Source of the DNA: Winogradskyella sediminis
GTDB lineage: Bacteria > Bacteroidota > Bacteroidia > Flavobacteriales > Flavobacteriaceae
Direction of reading: 5' to 3'
Assembly (NCBI RefSeq): GCF_003387355.1
Contig: NZ_QUNH01000005.1
Coordinates: 21,464 to 85,463 of the forward strand
Length of the DNA stretch: 64,000 nucleotides
Shown: positions 43,764-53,200 of the stretch, piece by piece
Position numbering within the stretch: the stretch's first letter is position 1
Layout: the number at the start of each line of letters is the position of its first letter
Notes under the pieces: generated by a model
Database searches by the model: none
Seen by the model: the letters and a program-made list of their open reading frames with translations, nothing else
What the model was told of the DNA's origin: nothing
Translations under genes and position numbers: made by a program

Positions 43764-45035
43764 TTACTTTTTAAATGGACGGATGATTAGTCGGGCTGCT
43801 TTATCAAAATTGATGTAATTATAAGTCCAATTGAATAATACAATCACTCGATTTCTAAAACCAACCAAAGACATAAGATGTACAAACATCCACACAAACC
43901 AAGCAAAAAACCCTCCAAACTTATAGGGTTTTAAATCTACAACTGCTTTATTACGACCAATTGTTGCCATAGAGCCTTTATCTTTATAAACAAAAGGCTT
44001 CATAGACTTTTTATCTATCAGTCTCAATAAATTTTTTCCGAGTAATTTACCTTGTTGAATGGCAGGTTGTGCCACTTGAGGATGTCCTTTTGGGTAAGCT
44101 TCTGAAGCCATTAATGCAATATCTCCAACCGCAAAAATATTGGTATAACCCTCTATTTGATTAAACTGATTGACCTTATACCTATTAGCATTTGCTACTA
44201 TCGCTTCCGCTTTTAAACCCTGTATAGGTGCACCTGTAACTCCTGCCGCCCAAATAAGCGTTTCGGACATCATTGTTAAATCGGAATTTGTAGTCACATT
44301 AGTACCATCATAGTCTTTAACAAACGTACCACAATGTACTTTTACACCTAACTTTTTCAAAAACTGTAAAGCTTTTTTTGAAGCATGTGCACTCATTGGC
44401 GGCAACACTCGGTCAGCACCTTCTAATAAGTGAATATGCATATCATCAGGATCTAAATCGTGATAATCTCTTGGTAAGATATTATTTTTTAGTTCTGCAA
44501 TAGCACCTGCAAGTTCTACACCTGTTGGCCCACCTCCAACAATCACAAAATTTAAAAATGCTTCGCGTTCTTTGTTTGAACTTGCAATAGCTGCTTTTTC
44601 AAAATTCTGTAAAATAAGGCTGCGAATATTTAGTGCTTGTGGTACCGTTTTCATAGGCATACTATTGGATTCAATAGTCTTATTACCAAAATAATTAGTT
44701 TTTGTACCCGTGGCTAGAACTAAATAATCGTATGACAAATCACCTATAGAGGTGGTAATCATTCGATGCTCTGGCAAAATCTGTTTAACTTCAGCAAAAC
44801 GAAAAAAGGTTGATTTATGCTTTTTTATAATTTTTCGAAGTGGATAAGCAATAGAATCTGGCTCTAAACCCGAACTCGATACTTGGTACAATAAAGGTTG
44901 AAAGGTATGATAGTTGCGTTTATCTATTAAAACTACTTGAACATTTTTATTAGCTAAAGACTTAACTAAATTAACGCCAGCAAATCCGCCACCTATAATG
45001 ACAACTCTTGGTAGGTTAGACTTAGGAATATTCAT
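43764..45035 (-). CDS. ndh: Type II NADH:quinone oxidoreductase
   Basis: 423 residues from ATG at 45035; the in-frame start at 45158 adds a tail without homology. FAD motif VVIIGGGFAGVN (about 11-22), KRNYHTFQPLLYQV, NADH motif FVIVGGGPTGVELAG, GDIALMASEAYPKGHPQVAQPAIQQG quinone-site region, and a C-terminal hydrophobic anchor GGFFAWFVWMFVHL. Non-proton-pumping NADH oxidation at the inner membrane. Confidence 0.92.
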   Translation of the reverse strand: MNIPKSNLPRVVIIGGGFAGVNLVKSLANKNVQVVLIDKRNYHTFQPLLYQVSSSGLEPDSIAYPLRKIIKKHKSTFFRFAEVKQILPEHRMITTSIGDLSYDYLVLATGTKTNYFGNKTIESNSMPMKTVPQALNIRSLILQNFEKAAIASSNKEREAFLNFVIVGGGPTGVELAGAIAELKNNILPRDYHDLDPDDMHIHLLEGADRVLPPMSAHASKKALQFLKKLGVKVHCGTFVKDYDGTNVTTNSDLTMMSETLIWAAGVTGAPIQGLKAEAIVANANRYKVNQFNQIEGYTNIFAVGDIALMASEAYPKGHPQVAQPAIQQGKLLGKNLLRLIDKKSMKPFVYKDKGSMATIGRNKAVVDLKPYKFGGFFAWFVWMFVHLMSLVGFRNRVIVLFNWTYNYINFDKAARLIIRPFKK

Positions 45036-45111
45036 TAAGAAGTACGTTGAAATTTCACCGTAAAAATACAAAATATCCCAGTGAAAATGGCCATTTAAAA
45101 GAATAGTTGAA

Positions 45112-45119
45112 TAAATTTG
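45112..45119 (+). promoter_or_regulatory. Putative -7 element (TAAATTTG) of the sigma factor gene
   Basis: Exact TAnnTTTG, 52 bases before the TTG start at 45172. Confidence 0.45.
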
Positions 45120-45171
45120 TAACAAATGCCAAACACTTACTACTAATAAGTCAACCAACCAATTTCATCAA

Positions 45172-45666
45172 TTGAACAAAGAACTTGAACATAGTTTTGT
45201 AGAACAGTTGCAGAAGCATCAAAACATTGTACATAAGGTGTGTCGTTTATACACCAATAATGTTGATGCACATAATGACCTGTTTCAAGAAATCACGATA
45301 CAGTTATGGAAAGCGTTTCCAAAATTTAGAGGTGATGCTAAATTTAGCACTTGGATGTACAGGGTAGGTTTAAATACCGCAATTACATTATACAGAAAAT
45401 CAAAACGACGTATAAACACACAAGAATTTGACGCTGTAGAGTTTAAAATCCGAGCAGAAGAATATGACGATACCGAAGAACAACAGTTAAAACTATTATA
45501 CCAAGCCGTACATCAGCTAAATGATATTGAAAAAGCCTTAGTGTTCTTATATTTAGAAGACAAAGACTATAGAGAGATAAGCGCTACGTTAGGTATTTCA
45601 GAAGTCAATGCACGAGTAAAAATGAATCGTGTTAAAAAGAAATTAAGAACAATATTAAATCCGTAA
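45172..45666 (+). CDS. ECF-type RNA polymerase sigma factor
   Basis: 164 residues from a TTG start; no in-frame ATG is available and region 2 begins shortly after. Region 2: DAHNDLFQEITIQLWKAFPKFRGDAKFSTWMYRVGLNTAI. Region 4: LNDIEKALVFLYLEDKDYREISATLGISEVNARVKMNRVKKKL. Followed after 4 bases by a membrane protein gene, the usual position of the anti-sigma factor. Confidence 0.9.
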   Translation: MNKELEHSFVEQLQKHQNIVHKVCRLYTNNVDAHNDLFQEITIQLWKAFPKFRGDAKFSTWMYRVGLNTAITLYRKSKRRINTQEFDAVEFKIRAEEYDDTEEQQLKLLYQAVHQLNDIEKALVFLYLEDKDYREISATLGISEVNARVKMNRVKKKLRTILNP

Positions 45667-45670
45667 GATT

Positions 45671-46303
45671 ATGGATGAATTAGAATTATTAAAAAAGGAT
45701 TGGAATAAATCCGACAATCAATATAAGTCATTTTCAGATAGCGATATCTATAAAATGAGCCATAAAAAATCGTCTAGCATTGTAAAAACTTTATTTTACA
45801 TTAGTGTGGCCGAATTAGCATTTTGGATTCTAATTAGTTTTCTACCTTATGTGCTTTCAGATCAAATGAAATCACAGTTAGAAGAAATGAGTCATAGCTG
45901 GATTTATATCGGTTTAAATATTTTAAGCTATGTCGTTATCGTTTTATTTGTATATCTGCTTTGGCGAGCACACAAAGCCATATCGGTTACTGATAATGCC
46001 AAAAAGCTTATGGAAAGTATCCTAAAAACAAGAAAAATAATTAAGTATTACGTGCTCTATAATTTATTTATAGCTTTTATAAGCATTCCTGTGTCCTTGT
46101 ATTTTTCTATCAATGAACACCCTGAAATATCAGAACAAATTAGCACTGCAAATTTCACACAACTGCTTATTATGGCTTTAATAACTCTTGGTATTACAGC
46201 CGCATTTTTAGTTGTAATTTGGTTATTCTACAAGCTAATTTACGGTATCTTGATTAAGCGATTAAATAGAAATTATAAAGAATTAAAAAAGCTAGAAATC
46301 TAA
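45671..46303 (+). CDS. Four-TM membrane protein, putative partner of the ECF sigma factor
   Basis: 210 residues. Cytoplasmic N-terminus of 40 residues (MDELELLKKDWNKSDNQYKSFSDSDIYKM) with charged helices, then transmembrane helices at about 40-62, 77-97, 120-142 and 165-190. The ...LLKKDW... start and genetic coupling to the sigma gene are common in Bacteroidetes sigma/membrane pairs. No zinc anti-sigma motif is present. Anti-sigma function is inference. Confidence 0.72.
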   Translation: MDELELLKKDWNKSDNQYKSFSDSDIYKMSHKKSSSIVKTLFYISVAELAFWILISFLPYVLSDQMKSQLEEMSHSWIYIGLNILSYVVIVLFVYLLWRAHKAISVTDNAKKLMESILKTRKIIKYYVLYNLFIAFISIPVSLYFSINEHPEISEQISTANFTQLLIMALITLGITAAFLVVIWLFYKLIYGILIKRLNRNYKELKKLEI

Positions 46304-46365
46304 ATTACCTTTAAAATGTGCGTTTAGTCTACGCGTTACACAAGCGCTTTGAGTTCAAAAATGTA

Positions 46366-47166
46366 TTACATTTCTCGCAACTCTTTATTAAGTCGCTCGT
46401 TTTCTTCTAATACTTCTCGTGGAATTACTTTAAGGAATGAAGGGTGTTGCTCTATAGCATATTCAATTTTTTCAACAATATCTGCAATGGATTCGTTATC
46501 ATAATCGATATCTAAAGGCTCTTTAATTTCAAAAGATTGAAAAATATTTTTCTTTTTAATACGGAGTCCTTTTTTATCAAAAGAACGCCTAAATCCATCG
46601 ATAACAATAGGAACAACAATAGGTTTATACGTTTTAATTATATGAGCTGTACCTTTTCTAATCGGCTTAAAAGGTGTCGTTGTACCTTGCGGAAAAGTTA
46701 CAACCCAACCATCATCTAAAGCTGTTTTAATCATGGTAATATCGCTCATTTTTACTTGCCGGTTAACATCTTTGCCCTTAGAGCGCCAAGTACGTTCTAT
46801 ACTTATAGAGCCAGTGTAAGCAAATATCTTAGGAAGCAAACCCGATTTCATGGTTTCTTTAGCAGCAACGTAGTACATATTCAGTTTAGGATTCCACAAA
46901 TACCCCACATTTTTAATGCTATCTAATCGTCCACTTAAACTGGCATTAAACACATGAAACATAGCAATAACATCAGCAAAATACGTTTGATGATTAGAAA
47001 TAAACAATACATTGGTATCAGGAAGGTTTTTAATAATCTCAGAACCTTCAATTTGTAAGTCGTTAAAACCTCTAAAACGTCTGTGTGTAAATGCACCCAG
47101 AATTCTAATAAGCCATTTTTTTACCCAAAGTATATGTCCAAAAGGATTCTTTTTGAATAATCCCAT
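46366..47166 (-). CDS. PlsC-like acylglycerolphosphate acyltransferase
   Basis: 266 residues. PlsC fold with the motif I region ISNHQTYFADVI (N58 H59 ... D65), motif III FPQGTTTPF and motif IV-like VPIVIDGFRRSF. The spacing between catalytic His and Asp is five residues (HX5D) instead of the classical HX4D. Likely acylates a lysophospholipid or a related amino-lipid; one hydrophobic helix near the N-terminus (12-24). Confidence 0.82.
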   Translation of the reverse strand: MGLFKKNPFGHILWVKKWLIRILGAFTHRRFRGFNDLQIEGSEIIKNLPDTNVLFISNHQTYFADVIAMFHVFNASLSGRLDSIKNVGYLWNPKLNMYYVAAKETMKSGLLPKIFAYTGSISIERTWRSKGKDVNRQVKMSDITMIKTALDDGWVVTFPQGTTTPFKPIRKGTAHIIKTYKPIVVPIVIDGFRRSFDKKGLRIKKKNIFQSFEIKEPLDIDYDNESIADIVEKIEYAIEQHPSFLKVIPREVLEENERLNKELREM

Positions 47167-47193
47167 AATTAATTTTTCAAATTTTGTCGACTA

Positions 47194-47201
47194 CAAATGT
47201 A
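47194..47201 (-). promoter_or_regulatory. Putative -7 element (TACATTTG on minus strand) of the PlsC-like gene
   Basis: Exact TAnnTTTG, 28 bases before ATG 47166, in the gap after the Nudix gene. Confidence 0.5.
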
Positions 47202-47215
47202 ACCATTAAGTTAAA

Positions 47216-47857
47216 TTATAAAACTTGTTTTAACAAGTCTTTTACTTCTCCGAGCATCATAGCTGTTGCTCCCCAAACCACATGGCCATTTAAAACAAAG
47301 GCTGGCACCTCCAAATCGACATTAAAAGAAGTTGGTACTGTTGCGGTTATGGTATTAGAATCATTTAGAAAATCAGCAAGTTTAACTTCAATGATTTTTT
47401 CTACTTCTTCATCTTGCTTTACAAAAGTTAATTCTTTTTCAGACACTCCTAGAAAAGGATGCACCATAAAGTTACTTGGAGGAATGTATAATGGTGACAT
47501 TGTTTTTAATACCTTATAATCTAATGGGTCGACACCAATTTCCTCTTCAGTTTCCCTAATTGCGGTACGCATTAAATCGCTATCATCAGAATCTTCATAT
47601 TTACCACCAGGGAAACCCACCTGAGCAGAATGGACACCCTTATAAGTTTTGCGCAGTATTAACACTAACATCGTTTGGCTTGCCTTAGGATAAAAAAGCG
47701 CCATTACTCCTGCCCTTCTCGCCGTTCTAGACTTTTCTTTCATCTGTTCTGCCATATCTAAACGGTAAGGAGGCGACATTTTTACATGAGAGTCTTCGCC
47801 AAAAAGTTCTAGATGTTTTATTTTTACTACAGATTCTAAAAACGAATTAAAAAGCAT
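47216..47857 (-). CDS. Nudix hydrolase, CoA pyrophosphatase type
   Basis: 213 residues. Nudix box PGGKYEDSDDSDLMRTAIRE-TEEEIG and the upstream GVMALFYP...LILRKTYKGVHSAQVGFPGG, characteristic of the NudL/CoAse branch that splits CoA to 4-phosphopantetheine and ADP. The start codon lies 2 bases from that of the divergent cyclophilin gene. Confidence 0.87.
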   Translation of the reverse strand: MLFNSFLESVVKIKHLELFGEDSHVKMSPPYRLDMAEQMKEKSRTARRAGVMALFYPKASQTMLVLILRKTYKGVHSAQVGFPGGKYEDSDDSDLMRTAIRETEEEIGVDPLDYKVLKTMSPLYIPPSNFMVHPFLGVSEKELTFVKQDEEVEKIIEVKLADFLNDSNTITATVPTSFNVDLEVPAFVLNGHVVWGATAMMLGEVKDLLKQVL

Positions 47858-47859
47858 TT

Positions 47860-48573
47860 ATGAGATTTCTATTACTATTTCCGATGGCTTTCGGGATTGG
47901 ATTATTATTTATGAGTTGTGAAGATAAACAAACTTCAAAAAAAACAAATACTACGGTTATAAAAGATTCTATAGCGATTACAACAGATCCTAAACCTAAA
48001 AAGCCCAAACCTTCAGAATACCCAAAACTTACGGATCAAAATGCCATGGACTTCTTTTTAGAGTATGAGAAAGAAAACCCAGAAAATAAAATTCGGATTA
48101 TAACCGACTTCGGAAGTATAGATATTGAACTCTATGATAAAACTAAGTTCCACAGAGCTAATTTCGTTTACCTCACTAAACGTCAATATTTTGATGGCAC
48201 ACAATTTTATAGAGTGGTAAAAGATTTTGTTATCCAAGGAGGTAGCAGTGACGATTACAATATTGCTAAAAGACGACAGAAAATTGGCAAATACCTACTA
48301 CCTCCAGATACCAAGCATGGTTACACTCACAAACGTGGAGCTGTATCGATGCCAAGTAGCGAAATTGATAACGCTTATAAATTAGCCTCTCCTTTTCAGT
48401 TTTTTATTATTCAACGGCCTGGAGGAGCGGATTATTTGGACGATGACTATACTGTTTTTGGCGAAGTTACTTCCGGTATGGACGTCGTAGATAAAATTAA
48501 TGCCGTGAAAACGGATGACGGAGATTGGCCGTTACAAAATGTGTATATAAGGAAAGTCGAATTGATTGAATAA
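47860..48573 (+). CDS. Cyclophilin-type peptidyl-prolyl isomerase lipoprotein
   Basis: 237 residues. Lipoprotein signal with LLFMSC, Lys/Thr-rich linker to about 60, then cyclophilin domain: IRIITDFGSIDIELYDKTKFHRANFVYL, FYRVVKDFVIQGG (catalytic Arg and Phe), FQFFIIQRPGGADYLDDDYTVFGEVTSGMDVVDKI. Longer than the minimal domain through a lysine-rich insert. Periplasmic or outer-membrane protein folding. Confidence 0.92.
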   Translation: MRFLLLFPMAFGIGLLFMSCEDKQTSKKTNTTVIKDSIAITTDPKPKKPKPSEYPKLTDQNAMDFFLEYEKENPENKIRIITDFGSIDIELYDKTKFHRANFVYLTKRQYFDGTQFYRVVKDFVIQGGSSDDYNIAKRRQKIGKYLLPPDTKHGYTHKRGAVSMPSSEIDNAYKLASPFQFFIIQRPGGADYLDDDYTVFGEVTSGMDVVDKINAVKTDDGDWPLQNVYIRKVELIE

Positions 48574-48857
48574 TTGTTCTTGTATATTGAACATTAAAGT
48601 GCTGTATTTTAAAATAAATCGATAGCTATAGTTTAATCCTTTATCTATTTTATAGACTAATCATAAAGATCATCTTATCTATTAAAACATTTTAAACCAG
48701 TTATAATCTTTCATCTCTCGCTTACTCTTAAACTCAAGCCCTCTTTACGATAAATTAAGTATCTTTCTGCCTGTAAAATTAGTGAGTTAATTCTCTAATT
48801 TCTACATAAGCTATTATTGTAATTTACTAAAAATAATTTAATTTAAATACAACCTAA

Positions 48858-49241
48858 ATGGGAAAAAAGGGAGCCATGCCAAGCTATAAGACCGTTCACG
48901 ACTACATTAACAATCAAAATGAAGAAGCCAGAATAATTTTAACAGAACTAAGACGTTTAATAAAAGAGGCTGTTCCTGAAGCCAGAGAAATCCCTAACTA
49001 TAAAGTTCCTTCTTTTACGCTTATCCCAGAAACCAAACCCAAACAACAATTAATGATCGTGGCCTACGCAAAGTATGTTAGCTTTTATCCTTATCAAAGA
49101 GCTGTAGAACACTTTTCGGATGAGTTAAAAAATTATGAATTAGGCAAAGGCACAGTAAAATTTCAATTTAATAAACCATTACCAAAAGACCTCATAAAAC
49201 GTATGGTTGTATTTAGAAAGAATGAATTATCAAATAAGTAA
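48858..49241 (+). CDS. DUF1801 / YdhG-like protein
   Basis: 127 residues. YKTVHDYINNQNEEARIILTELRRLIKEAVPEAREIPNYKVPSF and VAYAKYVSFYP are hallmarks of the frataxin-like DUF1801 fold; KGTVKFQFNKPLPKDLIKRMV closes it. Biochemical role unknown; the fold sometimes binds iron. Monocistronic. The 284 bases upstream contain no gene or hairpin I can support. Confidence 0.8.
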   Translation: MGKKGAMPSYKTVHDYINNQNEEARIILTELRRLIKEAVPEAREIPNYKVPSFTLIPETKPKQQLMIVAYAKYVSFYPYQRAVEHFSDELKNYELGKGTVKFQFNKPLPKDLIKRMVVFRKNELSNK

Positions 49242-49278
49242 CCTTATTTTTCGCTTTTTTATACTGTTCTATATATTA

Positions 49279-50496
49279 TTATTCATCTAGCAATGTATTA
49301 ACAAAAGCTTCAAACTCTGCTTTAAATTCCACATACTTTTCACCTGTTGCAGGTCCATTAAATCCGGTGTGAATTTTTCGCACTTTTCCCGATTTATCAA
49401 TAAAAATAGAGGTTGGATATGATAACACCCGATTTAACATCGGAAGTTTTTCTTGAGCTTTAGCTTTATCAGAACTCCCATATTGTGCCAAAAGAATAGG
49501 ATAATCAATTCCAATATTTGATTGTAGCCTATCAATACTACTAAACGCACTTTCTTTGGTTTTAGCATATTCAAAAGCTAGTGCAACAATTTCGACTCCT
49601 CTCGATTTATTCTTTTTATAGTACTCAGTGTAATATTTACTTTCGTCTAAACAGTTAGGACACCAGGACCCCATAATTTGGACGACGACCACTTTACCAT
49701 TAAAACGATCATCATCTAAAGAAACCATTTCATTAGAGCTATTAGGAAATGTAAATTCTAAACTATCATAGCCTTCCTTAAGAAAGGTAAGTTCTGTTGC
49801 ATTTGGCAGTTTATAAGCTGCATTTCTTTTAGCGTCGAATGGTACTTTCCAATGGTTTCCTGAATAGAAGGTTCCTTGCATTGTAGAGTCCGTAACTTTG
49901 GCGATAAAGAGAAAAGCATGTGCTCCATCAAAAGTTGAAAGTTTCATAACATCACCATCCATAACGCCTTCTAAATAACGATAATCACCAGTAGTGGTTC
50001 TAAAGGTACCTGTTACTTTTCCTCCTTCTTGTTTAAAAATACCTTTGGCGAGGTACTCTTCTGCACCATTTCCTCTGTCAAAAACGGTTTCCCAAATACC
50101 AGAAATATCAGTTGTTGGTTGCGAGGTAACTTTAAACCTTGTTGTCTGATTTGTTTCGGCTTTAAACGGCACTGTTCTATCTAAAGCTTCTTTAATATAA
50201 TAACCATGTAAGCTATGGTCATTATTAATTTTTGCCACCAAATATCCTTCAAAAACAGGAGCTTTAATATAAACCGAATCGTTTTTATATGTTATTTCAT
50301 CAACCTCAATACGTTCTTCTGCATTGTAAATTTTTAAATGATCCGGAGATGTTACTTCAAAAATAAAGGGCAACACCTCATTATCTTGAACCTCTAGTCT
50401 AGCTCTATACATACCTGCTTCTAAGGTTTTATTCTTAATTTCTTCGTTACAGGAAAAAAACAATAACGTTATAATACAAGCAAATAAAGGGCGCAT
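49279..50496 (-). CDS. Lipoprotein with C-terminal TlpA-like thioredoxin domain
   Basis: 405 residues. Lipoprotein signal (MRPLFACIITLLFFSC). Residues 20-240 are a beta-rich domain with GTFRTTTGDYRYLEGVMDGDVMKLSTFDGAHAF-type repeats (DUF-like, common before TlpA in Bacteroidetes). The thioredoxin domain at about 250-400 carries MGSWCPNCLDES and TSIFIDKSGKV. Periplasmic thiol-disulfide role; partner unknown. Confidence 0.85.
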   Translation of the reverse strand: MRPLFACIITLLFFSCNEEIKNKTLEAGMYRARLEVQDNEVLPFIFEVTSPDHLKIYNAEERIEVDEITYKNDSVYIKAPVFEGYLVAKINNDHSLHGYYIKEALDRTVPFKAETNQTTRFKVTSQPTTDISGIWETVFDRGNGAEEYLAKGIFKQEGGKVTGTFRTTTGDYRYLEGVMDGDVMKLSTFDGAHAFLFIAKVTDSTMQGTFYSGNHWKVPFDAKRNAAYKLPNATELTFLKEGYDSLEFTFPNSSNEMVSLDDDRFNGKVVVVQIMGSWCPNCLDESKYYTEYYKKNKSRGVEIVALAFEYAKTKESAFSSIDRLQSNIGIDYPILLAQYGSSDKAKAQEKLPMLNRVLSYPTSIFIDKSGKVRKIHTGFNGPATGEKYVEFKAEFEAFVNTLLDE

Positions 50497-50585
50497 AAAT
50501 AATGATTTTTAATAAAGTTCGAAATAACAACAATTACCTTACATAAAAAAGATAAAATCAAATTTCGCAACATACTTTGAATTAC

Positions 50586-50593
50586 TATCTTTG
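50586..50593 (+). promoter_or_regulatory. Putative -7 element (TATCTTTG) of pheT
   Basis: Exact TAnnTTTG, 22 bases before the ATG at 50615. Confidence 0.6.
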
Positions 50594-50614
50594 TGCCCTG
50601 AATAAATTGAAAAA

Positions 50615-53041
50615 ATGAAGATTTCATACAACTGGCTAAAACAGTTTATAAACACGGATTGGGACGCTGAAAAAACGGGCGAATTATTAACTGATCTTGG
50701 TTTAGAAATAGAAGGGATTGAAACATACGAGTCTGTAAAAGGTGGCTTAAAAGGTATCGTTGTAGGCGAAGTATTAACGTGTGTACAACACCCAAATGCA
50801 GACCGTTTAAAAGTAACAACGGTAAATATTGGTAGCGATGCTCCTGTACAAATTGTATGTGGCGCACCTAATGTTGCTGCCGGACAAAAAGTACCTGTAG
50901 CGACTATCGGAACAACATTATATACTGCAGAGGGAGAAGCTTGGACTATTAAAAAAGGAAAAATTAGAGGTGAAGAAAGTCATGGTATGATTTGTGCCGA
51001 AGACGAATTAGGTCTTGGTGAATCTCACGATGGTATTATGGTCTTAGATGCCGATGTTAAAGTCGGTACACTAGCTGCTGAACTTTTTAAAGTTGAAAAC
51101 GATGAGGTTTTTGAAATTGGTTTAACGCCAAACAGAGCTGATGCTATGAGTCATTATGGCGTAGCACGCGACCTTAAAGCAGGTTTATTGCAAAAGGAAA
51201 TTTCCTTAGAGCTTATTACACCTTCTGTTAGTTCTTATCACGTAGATGCAAGAGCGTACAAAGTAGATGTCGATGTTAAAGATTACGACAAAGCTCCACG
51301 CTATTGTGGTGTTACAATTTCTGGTGTTAAAGTAGAGACTTCTCCGGCTTGGCTACAAAACCGTTTAAAATCTATAGGCTTAGCTCCTGTAAACAACATT
51401 GTAGATATTACCAATTATGTGTTGCACGAACTAGGACAACCTTTACATGCTTTTGATGGTGATAGAATTTCGGGAAGTAAAATAGAAGTTAAAACCTGTG
51501 AAGCTGGTACAAAATTCACCACTTTAGATGGTGTTGAGCGCGAATTACACGAAGATGATTTAATGATTTGTGATGCTCAAAAGCCTATGTGTATTGCTGG
51601 TGTTTTTGGAGGTTTAGATTCTGGTGTTTCAGAACACACCTCTCGTATTTTCTTAGAAAGTGCATATTTTAATCCTGTAAGCGTGCGTAAAACCGCTAAA
51701 CGTCACGGTTTAAATACTGATGCCTCATTTAGATTTGAACGTGGTATTGATCCAAATCTTACGGAATACGCTTTAAAACGAGCGGCACTTTTAATTCTTG
51801 AAATTGCAGGTGGTGAAATTACGAGCGATATTGTAGACACCTACCCTAAGAAAATTAAAGATTTTGAGGTACGATTAAGTTTTGATAATGCTAGAAAACT
51901 AATTGGTGAAACCATTCCTGAAGAAACCATTAAAAGTATTTTATCGTCTTTAGAAATAAAGGTAAATAATGTAACGGAAGCTGGTTTAGGCTTAACCGTA
52001 CCTGCATACCGAAATGATGTGCAACGTGAAGCCGATATTATTGAAGAAATCCTTCGTGTGTATGGGTATAATAATATTGCGACAACAAAGAAGTTAAATG
52101 CTTCTATTTCAAACTCATCGCGTTTTGAAGATTATAAACTTCAAAATATTATTGGTAATCAGTTAGCGTCTCAAGGCTTTTTTGAAATAATGGCCAACTC
52201 ATTAACAACACCAAAATATGTTGAATTGAGTGCCGATTTAAACGCCGAGCATAATGTAACCATGATTAATCCTCTAAGTAGTGATCTAGAGGTAATGAGG
52301 CAGTCCTTATTATTTTCGGGCTTAGAAGCTGTAGCCCATAATATTAATAGAAAACGAAGCGATTTAAAGCTATTTGAATACGGCAAAACCTACCACCAAT
52401 TCTCTGATGCTCGTGAAGAATTTAAACACTTATCGCTATTTGTAACAGGTAACAAAACTGAAGAACGCTGGAATGCAGCTACAAACCCAAGTGATTTCTT
52501 TTATTTAAAAGGAACTATTGAAGCAATTTTAGAACGTTTGGGCCTAACCCGTTTAAAATCGTCACCAAATTCCTCTGATGTTTTTAGTGAAGGGATGAGC
52601 TTTTCTATTGGAAAGAAAAAAATTGTAGATTTTGGTTTGGTGAAGAAATCTGTTTTAAAACACTTCGGAATTACTCAAAATGTATTATTCGCTGATTTTA
52701 ATTGGGATAATGTATTAGAGATGGCAAAACACAACAAAATTAAATTCAACGCCATATCAAAATATCCTTCTGTGCGGCGCGACTTTGCTTTGTTACTAGA
52801 CCAAACTGTCTCTTTTGAAGATATTGACACTATTGCAAAACAAACAGAAAAGAAACTACTTAAAAATGTTAACCTCTTTGATGTTTACGAAGGTAAAAAC
52901 TTACCAGAAGGCAAAAAGAGTTATGCAGTAAGTTTCATTTTTCAAGATGAAAACAAAACGCTTAACGATAAGCAAATCGATAAAATAATGTCTAAACTAC
53001 AAGCTAATTTTAAAAATAAGCTTGCTGCCGAATTAAGATAA
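50615..53041 (+). CDS. pheT: Phenylalanine-tRNA ligase beta subunit
   Basis: 808 residues, full length. Order: N-terminal strand, tRNA-binding OB fold (about 45-150, HPNADRLKVTTV), B3/4 editing domain (about 210-380, LHELGQPLHAFDGD and FRFERGIDP), B5 domain (400-475), catalytic-like core, and C-terminal ferredoxin-fold anticodon domain (YPSVRRDFALLLD to the end). Works with PheS, whose gene is not next to it, as is usual in Bacteroidetes. Confidence 0.97.
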   Translation: MKISYNWLKQFINTDWDAEKTGELLTDLGLEIEGIETYESVKGGLKGIVVGEVLTCVQHPNADRLKVTTVNIGSDAPVQIVCGAPNVAAGQKVPVATIGTTLYTAEGEAWTIKKGKIRGEESHGMICAEDELGLGESHDGIMVLDADVKVGTLAAELFKVENDEVFEIGLTPNRADAMSHYGVARDLKAGLLQKEISLELITPSVSSYHVDARAYKVDVDVKDYDKAPRYCGVTISGVKVETSPAWLQNRLKSIGLAPVNNIVDITNYVLHELGQPLHAFDGDRISGSKIEVKTCEAGTKFTTLDGVERELHEDDLMICDAQKPMCIAGVFGGLDSGVSEHTSRIFLESAYFNPVSVRKTAKRHGLNTDASFRFERGIDPNLTEYALKRAALLILEIAGGEITSDIVDTYPKKIKDFEVRLSFDNARKLIGETIPEETIKSILSSLEIKVNNVTEAGLGLTVPAYRNDVQREADIIEEILRVYGYNNIATTKKLNASISNSSRFEDYKLQNIIGNQLASQGFFEIMANSLTTPKYVELSADLNAEHNVTMINPLSSDLEVMRQSLLFSGLEAVAHNINRKRSDLKLFEYGKTYHQFSDAREEFKHLSLFVTGNKTEERWNAATNPSDFFYLKGTIEAILERLGLTRLKSSPNSSDVFSEGMSFSIGKKKIVDFGLVKKSVLKHFGITQNVLFADFNWDNVLEMAKHNKIKFNAISKYPSVRRDFALLLDQTVSFEDIDTIAKQTEKKLLKNVNLFDVYEGKNLPEGKKSYAVSFIFQDENKTLNDKQIDKIMSKLQANFKNKLAAELR

Positions 53042-53063
53042 CAATCTTAAATTATAAAACTAG

Positions 53064-53096
53064 GCCCTTAAATATCTATTATTTAAGGGCTTTTTT
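53064..53096 (+). terminator. Terminator of pheT
   Basis: Perfect 10-base stem GCCCTTAAAT / ATTTAAGGGC with a 7-base loop and six T. Confidence 0.9.
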
Positions 53097-53200
53097 ACAT
53101 CTTAAAAAGTGAAGGTGTTGATTTTTAATATTTAATCTTTATTTAAGAGAAGTCATTATAAAAGTTGGTATTTTTAACAAACTAAAAAAATATATTAAAC

